From positions 1 through 38,448 of the forward strand of contig NZ_SMRS01000012.1 of the NCBI RefSeq assembly GCF_008368715.1: 38,448 nucleotides of DNA. The letters are read 5' to 3'. The stretch comes from Nitrincola tapanii. Its GTDB lineage: Bacteria > Pseudomonadota > Gammaproteobacteria > Pseudomonadales > Balneatricaceae. The notes under the pieces are model-generated. The model was not told where the DNA came from. It made no database searches and worked only from the letters and a program-made list of their open reading frames with translations. A program made the position numbers and the translations under genes. Positions 33,270 to 38,448 of the stretch are shown in pieces (position 1 is the stretch's first letter; every line of letters starts with the position of its first letter).

Positions 33270-34028
33270 TCAATACACCTCGTCGCCCTGACCCAAATAG
33301 GCTTCTTTTACTCGCGGATCTTCACGCACGGCATCCACCGTGCCGGTCACAAGATGCTGGCCATTCACCATCACGGTAATCAGATCCGAGAGTTCAAATA
33401 CGGCATCCATATCGTGCTCCACCAGGACGATGCAGTACTCCTTCTTTAACTGCTTGAGCAATTCAATAATCAGTGCGGATTCTTCATGTCCCATCCCTGC
33501 CATCGGCTCATCCAGCAGCAAGACGCAAGGCGAGGTCGCCAACACCATGGCGATCTCTAGTTGGCGCTGTTCGCCGTAGCTCACGGCTGCCGCCACGGTA
33601 TCCTTGCGGTGGCCTAAACCGACTTTATGCAAAGCTTCTTCGGCGATATGCAGTAAAACCGGTTCTTTATTTCGAGGTTTAAGGAAGTTAAAGCTACCAC
33701 CCATGTAGCGCTGCGCGGCGATCGCACAGTTCTCTAGGCAGGTCGCACTGGGGTAGATATTGGTTTTTTGGAAACTCCGGCCAATCCCCCGGCGTGCAAA
33801 TGCATAGGGTTTGATGGAGTCGATCGGTTCATTCTTGTGCAAAATGCGGCCACTGGTCGGCTTATAGGTCCCACACAGGAGGTTTAACAGCGTGCTTTTC
33901 CCCGCACCATTCGGGCCAACGATGCTATGTAACTCTTTATCGGCAAAGGTCAGAGAAATATCATCGAGCGCCTTAAGACCGCCCCAGTGTTTGCACAGAC
34001 CTTCGGTTTCGATCATCACCTGACTCAT
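33270..34028 (-). CDS. livG: Branched-chain/aromatic ABC importer ATPase, LivG type
   Basis: 252 residues with Walker A GPNGAGKST (about 38-46), Q-loop SFQKTNIYP, the LivG-type signature VSYGEQRQLEIAMVLA and Walker B VLLLDEPMAGMG, then the H-loop VEHDMD. This degenerate signature is usual for LivG. It overlaps livM by ATGA and is one base from livF, so the four cytoplasmic and membrane genes are translationally coupled. Confidence 0.9.
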   Translation of the reverse strand: MSQVMIETEGLCKHWGGLKALDDISLTFADKELHSIVGPNGAGKSTLLNLLCGTYKPTSGRILHKNEPIDSIKPYAFARRGIGRSFQKTNIYPSATCLENCAIAAQRYMGGSFNFLKPRNKEPVLLHIAEEALHKVGLGHRKDTVAAAVSYGEQRQLEIAMVLATSPCVLLLDEPMAGMGHEESALIIELLKQLKKEYCIVLVEHDMDAVFELSDLITVMVNGQHLVTGTVDAVREDPRVKEAYLGQGDEVY

Positions 34029-34987
34029 GAACGTTTCTCCAACAGCTTTTCAATATATCCCGCGATCCCTTTTTTCAGCAGAATCACCATGAGAATGATG
34101 GCGCTGCCCATAAACAGCATCCAATGTTCAGTCAGGTGTTCGAAGAAGTAATGCAGGCCTTCATATGCAAAGGTACCCAGAATGGCACCGTAAATGCTGC
34201 CCATACCGCCCAGAATCAACATCACCAAGGCCGTTCCCGAGGTTTGCCAAGAGAGCATCGAGGGATTCACAAAACCGTACTGCATAGAGAAGAGATAACC
34301 GGCATAAGCACCCAAAGCTGAAGCGATGACATAGCTGGCTAAGCGGAAAACAAAGACGTTGTAACCCAAGGCCGTGGTACGTTCTGGGTTTTCCCGAGTT
34401 GCGTCCACAACACGACCAAACTTAGAAGCCATGATCACTTTAAAGAAAACCAGGGTGTTGAATAGAGAGAAAAGGCACAGATAGTAAAAATGTGTGGGAT
34501 TATCCAGGTCAAACATCTTAATCCCGAGGAAAGAGGTCTCCGGTTTCAGATATAAGAACACACCGTCAATGCCGCCAAACTCCATCGAGTCTGAGAAGTA
34601 ATAAAAGAACATTTGGGCAATCGCCAGGGTAATCATAATCATATAGATACCGCTGGTGCGCAGGACTAAAAAGCCAACAATCAGTGCAATAGCGGCAGAG
34701 ATTACGCAGATGTAAAAGGTATAAACCCAGAAGTTCACGGCTTCATTTTGAGGCGCGATAATATAGAAAATATAGCCGCCTAAACCGTAAAACATCGCAT
34801 GGCCTAAAGTGATCAAACCACAACGTCCTACAAGATAATCCAGCGACATCACAAACAGCGCAAAAATAAGAATGCTGCTGAGTTTATTGATGTAGAAAAT
34901 GTTGCCATCTAAGAACAGCGGCATCATTAACATCAGTGGGAAGAATATCCAAATAAATAAACGTTCGGAGCGTTTCTGAAAAAGCAT
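34025..34987 (-). CDS. livM: ABC importer permease, LivM type
   Basis: 320 residues with about nine or ten membrane helices. The conserved LivM cytoplasmic loop is present: VVDATRENPERTTALGYNVFVFRLASYVIASALGAYAGYL-type spacing, with the EAA-like coupling segment around residue 190-210. Near the end is MLILGGMGSIYGAILGTFAYE, also a family hallmark. It lies 15 bp after livH and overlaps livG by four bases. Confidence 0.92.
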   Translation of the reverse strand: MLFQKRSERLFIWIFFPLMLMMPLFLDGNIFYINKLSSILIFALFVMSLDYLVGRCGLITLGHAMFYGLGGYIFYIIAPQNEAVNFWVYTFYICVISAAIALIVGFLVLRTSGIYMIMITLAIAQMFFYYFSDSMEFGGIDGVFLYLKPETSFLGIKMFDLDNPTHFYYLCLFSLFNTLVFFKVIMASKFGRVVDATRENPERTTALGYNVFVFRLASYVIASALGAYAGYLFSMQYGFVNPSMLSWQTSGTALVMLILGGMGSIYGAILGTFAYEGLHYFFEHLTEHWMLFMGSAIILMVILLKKGIAGYIEKLLEKRS

Positions 34988-35002
34988 GATTGGACTCCAG
35001 CC

Positions 35003-35866
35003 TTAATTCGAAAACAAACCTTTTGGTTTCACCAAAAGAATCAGAGCCATCAGGATATACACCACCATACTGGCGATGCTGGGCAATAGAACCGCGGCAA
35101 AGGTATCCACGATGCCGACCAGCAGTGCCGCGACAAAGGCCCCTTTAATCGAACCCATGCCCCCGATCACGACCACAACAAAGCACGCGATCAGCACGTG
35201 TTCACCCATGCCCGGTACGATGGACACCATTGGTGCTGAAAGCACACCGGCAATCGCGGCGAGCATGACACCTATGGCAAATACGATGGTGTAAAGGCGG
35301 CTGATATTAATACCTAGGCACTCCACCATCTCTCGGTTGGATTCGCCGGCACGAATCAACATGCCCAAGCGAGTTTTATTAATGGTGTAATAGAGCGCTG
35401 CGGCCAGCAAAATGCAGATCACCGCAACAAAAATTCGATAGACAGGGTAAGAGAGGGTATCGGTGAGCGGAATACTGCCCGATAACAGATCAGGCACCTT
35501 GATCCCCTGCGGATCATTCCCCCAGAGCAAACTTTGCAGGGCGTTAAACACAAAAATCATACCGATGGTTAATAACACCTGATCGAGATGGTTGCGGTGA
35601 TACAGCTGCCGGATAAGTGTTCGCTCCACCAAGATCCCGATACTCAAGGCGATCACCGCAGAAATGATGGCGCTGAGTAAAAAACTGTCGGTATGGGTAA
35701 AGAAATACCAAGCTAAATAAGCACCCACCATATACATGGAGCCGTGTGCCAGATTTAGAATTCCCATCACCCCAAACACGAGAGTGAGGCCAGAGGCGAT
35801 CAGAAAGAGCAGCAGTCCATACTGCAGACCATTGATCAACTGAATAAAAAAGAGTGAAGTCGTCAT
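35003..35866 (-). CDS. livH: ABC importer permease, LivH type
   Basis: 287 residues, very hydrophobic, with the LivH family start QLINGLQYGLLLFLIASGLTLVFGVMGILNLAHGS. The coupling loop MLIRAGESNREMVECLGIN and the end region VVVIGGMGSIKGAFVAALLVGIVD are as expected. It follows the binding-protein gene by 87 bp, an interval that contains a strong stem-loop. Confidence 0.92.
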   Translation of the reverse strand: MTTSLFFIQLINGLQYGLLLFLIASGLTLVFGVMGILNLAHGSMYMVGAYLAWYFFTHTDSFLLSAIISAVIALSIGILVERTLIRQLYHRNHLDQVLLTIGMIFVFNALQSLLWGNDPQGIKVPDLLSGSIPLTDTLSYPVYRIFVAVICILLAAALYYTINKTRLGMLIRAGESNREMVECLGINISRLYTIVFAIGVMLAAIAGVLSAPMVSIVPGMGEHVLIACFVVVVIGGMGSIKGAFVAALLVGIVDTFAAVLLPSIASMVVYILMALILLVKPKGLFSN

Positions 35867-35900
35867 AATGGATGCCTGAGCTTGAAGCGGACAGGGAAAA

Positions 35901-35929
35901 CCATCACCCCAGACCTGCTGGGATGATGG
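35901..35929 (-). other. Stem-loop between the binding-protein and permease genes
   Basis: A 12-bp stem with one mismatch (35901-35912 against 35918-35929) and a 5-base loop, followed on the minus strand by TTTTCCC. It probably causes partial termination or protects the upstream mRNA, so that the binding protein is made in excess of the permeases, as in other importer operons. Confidence 0.65.
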
Positions 35930-35953
35930 CCGTTAAAGCCTGAACGGATCAGA

Positions 35954-37126
35954 TTACATATTGCAGCCGCGAGCCGGATCTTCGAGAGCAGGCATCGCGA
36001 CATCGATTACACGGTTAACACCGTCTTTTACTTCGCGCAGGTACACATTCTGGATAGGGTTGTGCGCCTTGGAGAAGGTGAAATCACCACGTGGGCTCGG
36101 AACGGTCATGTTACGCATCACCTCAATCACCGCCTGGCGATCTTTGACCTTGCCTTGCAGCTGATCAATCGCTTCAACAATCATCAAACCGGCATCGTAG
36201 CCCTGAACGGCGTAGAGATCGGCATCACGGTTGTACTCGGATTTATACAGCTCGCGGAATTTGACGTTGTTCGGATTGTCCAGCTCATCTGCATAATGCA
36301 GCGTGGTGACCAGACCCTCTGCGGCTTTGCCCTGAGCCCCTAGCGTGCCTTCGGTGAGGAAGCCGGAACCGATCAGCGGAATCCGCTCACGCAGGCCAAG
36401 CGCGTCATAATCCAGCGCAAACTGCACAGCCCCGCTGCCTGCGAAGAAGACAAACACCGCATCCGGTTGTAAGGATGCAATTTCAGAGATGTAGGATTGG
36501 AAATCGGTACGTGGGAAAGGTACGAGCATTTTCCGAATGATTTCACCACCTGCTGCCGTAAAGGATTCTTCAAATGCATCCACACTTTCACGACCCATGC
36601 CGTAGTTCCAAGTAATGGTCACGACACGTTTATAACCCTTGTCGGCCGCGACCTGTCCCATCGGGTAGGAGGTCTGCCAGGAGGAGAAAGAGGTACGGAA
36701 GACGTTCGGTGCACACAAGGCGCCGGTCACTTCAGCACTGCCCGCATTCGGAACAATCATAATGGTGTCACGGTTGCGCAGAGTGCGCAGCATACCGTTT
36801 GCCACCCCGGAATGGACTGGACCGACAATAAAATCCGCTTTATGGCGGTTTAATAAAGCCGAAGAGATTTCCGGTGCACGTTCAGGACGCGCTTCCGTGT
36901 CCATCTCGATAAATTCAATATTACTTCCATGTAAACGTTCACGATGTTCTTTGAGTGCCAGGCGTAAACCATTGCGGCCATCTGAACCCAGTGCTGCGTA
37001 CGCACCGCTGAAGGGGAGCATCACTCCGATTTTGATGGTTTCATTGGCGTAAGCCTGGGGAGTGAGCAGAAGAGCACTGCCTGCCAAGCCAAACATCAGG
37101 TGACGCAAGTTATTCTTGTTCGCCAT
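35954..37126 (-). CDS. Periplasmic substrate-binding protein of the Liv-type importer
   Basis: 390 residues. A signal peptide ends near QAYANETIKIG. The mature part is the peripla_BP_6 fold seen in LivJ/K and in aromatic-acid binding proteins: IKIGVMLPFSGAYAALGSDG at the start, then FIVGPVHSGVA and RTSFSSWQTSYPMGQVAA. The C-terminus GDFTFSKAHNPIQNVYLREV is also typical. GGAG lies eight bases before the ATG at 37126. It heads the minus-strand importer operon and is divergent from the ferredoxin gene. An aromatic ligand is inferred from the neighbours; the fold alone does not tell. Confidence 0.88.
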   Translation of the reverse strand: MANKNNLRHLMFGLAGSALLLTPQAYANETIKIGVMLPFSGAYAALGSDGRNGLRLALKEHRERLHGSNIEFIEMDTEARPERAPEISSALLNRHKADFIVGPVHSGVANGMLRTLRNRDTIMIVPNAGSAEVTGALCAPNVFRTSFSSWQTSYPMGQVAADKGYKRVVTITWNYGMGRESVDAFEESFTAAGGEIIRKMLVPFPRTDFQSYISEIASLQPDAVFVFFAGSGAVQFALDYDALGLRERIPLIGSGFLTEGTLGAQGKAAEGLVTTLHYADELDNPNNVKFRELYKSEYNRDADLYAVQGYDAGLMIVEAIDQLQGKVKDRQAVIEVMRNMTVPSPRGDFTFSKAHNPIQNVYLREVKDGVNRVIDVAMPALEDPARGCNM

Positions 37127-37243
37127 TTTCGATCTCCGATTGCGTTTGTTGTAGTTATTTGCAATGGATTAGAAAGGCAAAAGCGGTCTAGAAATAGCCA
37201 CTCAGTGCATAAGCCTGTCCAGTTTAAGCACGCCCATCTAAGC

Positions 37244-37279
37244 TGCAGAAAATGGATAGCAGAACCCGCCTCAAGGATA
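37244..37279 (+). promoter_or_regulatory. Second, half-degenerate XylS-type tandem site
   Basis: TGCA-gaaaat-GGATA (37244-37258) is followed, after six bases, by a 15-bp segment ending in GGATA (37275-37279) in the exact 21-bp register; its first four bases are CCCG rather than TGCA. Same orientation as the main site, about 100 bp upstream of it. Confidence 0.5.
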
Positions 37280-37347
37280 GAGATCTCCTGGCTGATCAGT
37301 CATTTATACCCCGTCTGCGCAAACAAAAAAACTCGCCATCGGGCGCT

Positions 37348-37383
37348 TGCACGAATCGGATAATGCTTTGCAGCGTCCGGATT
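37348..37383 (+). promoter_or_regulatory. Tandem XylS/BenR-type operator before the ferredoxin-dioxygenase operon
   Basis: Half-site 1 TGCACGAATCGGATA (37348-37362), six-base spacer, half-site 2 TGCAGCGTCCGGATT (37369-37383). This fits the published XylS half-site TGCA-N6-GGNTA (one end mismatch in the second) and the 21-bp period of the Pm promoter. TAACTT at 37404-37409 lies where a -10 box is expected if half-site 2 overlaps the -35. Confidence 0.8.
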
Positions 37384-37429
37384 TCTGCTGCGGCTGAGGT
37401 CGGTAACTTAATAAGAAGAGGGGTAAGCG

Positions 37430-37741
37430 TTGGTTATGGCGAAATTTTCCCTAAGTTTACAGGGGCTTGGGCAATCCTTGCCGCTTGTTTCTGACAGAAG
37501 TCTTCTGGATGCACTGGAAGCCACGGGCTGTGAAGCGGTTAAAGTCGGCTGTCGTCGCGGAGGGTGTGGTTTATGCAAAGTGCATATCCTCACGGGCCAG
37601 TATCGCAGTCGTAAAATGAGTCGCGCCCATATCAGTTCAGAAGAGGAAGCGCAGGGCTATGTACTGGCCTGCCGTGTTTATCCCGAAAGTGATTTGTGCA
37701 TTCAGGCAGATCTGAAAAGCGAAGAGTTTACGCCAGCTTAG
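37430..37741 (+). CDS. XylT/DmpQ-like [2Fe-2S] ferredoxin
   Basis: 103 residues of the plant-type ferredoxin fold. The cluster ligands fit VGCRRGGCGLCKV (three Cys) and the later Cys in LACRV. The segment YRSRKMSRAH is the hallmark of XylT, DmpQ and PhhQ, the ferredoxins that re-reduce the iron of catechol 2,3-dioxygenase after oxidation by substituted catechols. The dioxygenase gene follows 37 bp later, the usual order. The start TTG at 37430 has GAGG eight bases upstream; the ATG at 37436 has it 14 bases away, so TTG is favoured, though not proved. Expression is probably XylS-dependent through the operator at 37348-37383. Confidence 0.92.
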   Translation: MVMAKFSLSLQGLGQSLPLVSDRSLLDALEATGCEAVKVGCRRGGCGLCKVHILTGQYRSRKMSRAHISSEEEAQGYVLACRVYPESDLCIQADLKSEEFTPA

Positions 37742-37778
37742 TCATAAAAAGCTGAACAATAAAAAACTGAGGTGATCT

Positions 37779-38448
37779 ATGAAAAAAGGTGTGATGCGTC
37801 CCGGTCATGTACAGATTCGGGTGCTGGATCTGGATGAAGCGGTAAAACACTATACGGAGCTGCTGGGGCTGATCGAGATGGATCGTGATGACCAGGGCCG
37901 TGTGTATCTGAAGGCCTGGACCGAGGTGGATAAGTTCTCCGTGGTGCTGCAGGAAGCGGATCAACCGGGTATGGACTTTATGGCCTTTAAGTGTGTGGAT
38001 GAAGCCACGCTGGACCGACTGGCGGCGGAGATTCGCGCCTTTGGTCTGGAGGTCACCGAGTTGCCCGCTGGCGACTTAAAAGACTGCGGACGGCGGATGC
38101 AGTTTGTGGCACCGACCGGCCATACCTTTGAGCTCTTTGCCACCAAGGTGCAGACCGGCAAGTGGGGCCTGAGTAATGTTAACCCTGAAGCCTGGCCGCG
38201 TAATCTTAAGGGCATGAAAGCTACGCGCTTTGATCACTGCCTGCTCTACGGCGATGATCTGGAGAACACCTTCACCCTCTTCACCGAGGTGCTCGGCTTT
38301 GATCTGGCCGAGCAGGTGCTTGATCCCGAAGGCAACCGTGTGGCGCAGTTCCTGACCGTGTCGATGAAAGCCCATGACATCGCCTTTATCAAACATCCAG
38401 AGAAGAACAAGTTCCACCACGCATCCTTCTACCTGGACACTTGGGAAG
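37779..38448 (+). CDS. xylE: Catechol 2,3-dioxygenase, C-terminus off the right edge
   Basis: 223 residues are visible of an expected about 307. The start [20 protein letters not shown] and [20 protein letters not shown] are nearly the same as in XylE/DmpB. The iron ligands in view are His in [10 protein letters not shown] (XylE His153) and the second His in [11 protein letters not shown] (XylE His214); the Glu ligand lies beyond the window. The enzyme opens catechol beside the hydroxyls to 2-hydroxymuconic semialdehyde, using Fe(II) and O2. GAGGTG precedes the ATG by a few bases. Base use appears more GC-rich than in the adjoining importer genes. It is the second gene of the operon after its reactivating ferredoxin; the remaining meta-pathway genes presumably follow outside. 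Confidence 0.95.
   Translation, partial: MKKGVMRPGHVQIRVLDLDEAVKHYTELLGLIEMDRDDQGRVYLKAWTEVDKFSVVLQEADQPGMDFMAFKCVDEATLDRLAAEIRAFGLEVTELPAGDLKDCGRRMQFVAPTGHTFELFATKVQTGKWGLSNVNPEAWPRNLKGMKATRFDHCLLYGDDLENTFTLFTEVLGFDLAEQVLDPEGNRVAQFLTVSMKAHDIAFIKHPEKNKFHHASFYLDTWE

Larger units (their letters stand above)
37127..37429. promoter_or_regulatory. Divergent control region of importer and meta-cleavage operons
   Basis: 303 bp between the binding-protein and ferredoxin genes. It holds a good tandem XylS-type operator (37348-37383), a second half-degenerate pair (37244-37279), and a TAACTT at 37404-37409 that could be the -10 box of the ferredoxin operon. No clear promoter could be fixed for the minus-strand importer operon. 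Confidence 0.7.

Noticed and set aside
37206-37221. Sigma-54-like spacing (TGG-N10-GC) on the minus strand before the importer operon
   Set aside because: Only the GG and GC cores match; the rest of the consensus is absent.

Overview
The window reads as chromosomal DNA of a Gram-negative bacterium. It encodes lipoprotein signals, outer-membrane porins with C-terminal Phe, an MCE/Mla-type lipid transporter and XylS- and XylE-like aromatic catabolism proteins. Protein resemblance suggests a gammaproteobacterium, perhaps marine Oceanospirillales; this is an impression, not a result. No tRNA, rRNA, CRISPR array, insertion sequence or origin was seen.

Layout. (1) 1-4355, minus strand: two paralogous, highly repetitive surface lipoproteins. 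The left one is cut by the window edge and carries a collagen-like Gly-X-Y tract; both carry GGDLLGG-type repeats and share an almost identical 261-bp block. (2) 4655-9326, minus strand, visibly AT-richer: an AraC regulator, then an operon reading Baeyer-Villiger-type flavin monooxygenase, MetX-like alpha/beta hydrolase, MetA-type outer-membrane protein, closed by a hairpin. (3) 9880-10821: a membrane-anchored DNA/RNA non-specific endonuclease. (4) 10903-24804: a dense signalling cluster. It holds a 7TM diguanylate cyclase, a REC-REC-GAF-DHp protein without an ATPase domain, REC-HD-GYP, an OmpR-type regulator, Hpt, a Cache-HAMP kinase, a lone REC, REC-REC-PAS-PP2C, a PAS kinase and GAF-PAS-GGDEF-EAL. 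The plus-strand run from Hpt is tightly packed and appears to end after a zinc alcohol dehydrogenase at a clear terminator (25938-25966). (5) 26040-29418: a four-gene MCE (Mla-like) ABC lipid transport operon. (6) 29531-38448: an aromatic catabolism locus with a XylS/BenR-like activator, an IclR regulator, a porin, a five-gene Liv-type ABC importer and, divergently, a XylT-like ferredoxin followed by catechol 2,3-dioxygenase (cut by the right edge).

How parts work together. In region 6 the importer and porin probably bring in an aromatic acid or related compound, and the ferredoxin keeps the extradiol dioxygenase iron reduced. The gap between the two arms holds a tandem XylS-type operator (two TGCA-N6-GGAT(A/T) half-sites, 21-bp period, at 37348-37383) and a second, half-degenerate pair at 37244-37279. 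This links the XylS-like regulator 7 kb away to the meta-cleavage operon. In region 4 one kinase, an Hpt, several receiver domains and three c-di-GMP enzymes of opposite sign suggest a branched phosphorelay controlling c-di-GMP and a PP2C output. Region 2 looks like a ketone catabolic unit (ketone to ester or lactone, hydrolysis, outer-membrane uptake). Functions of the two repeat lipoproteins are unknown.
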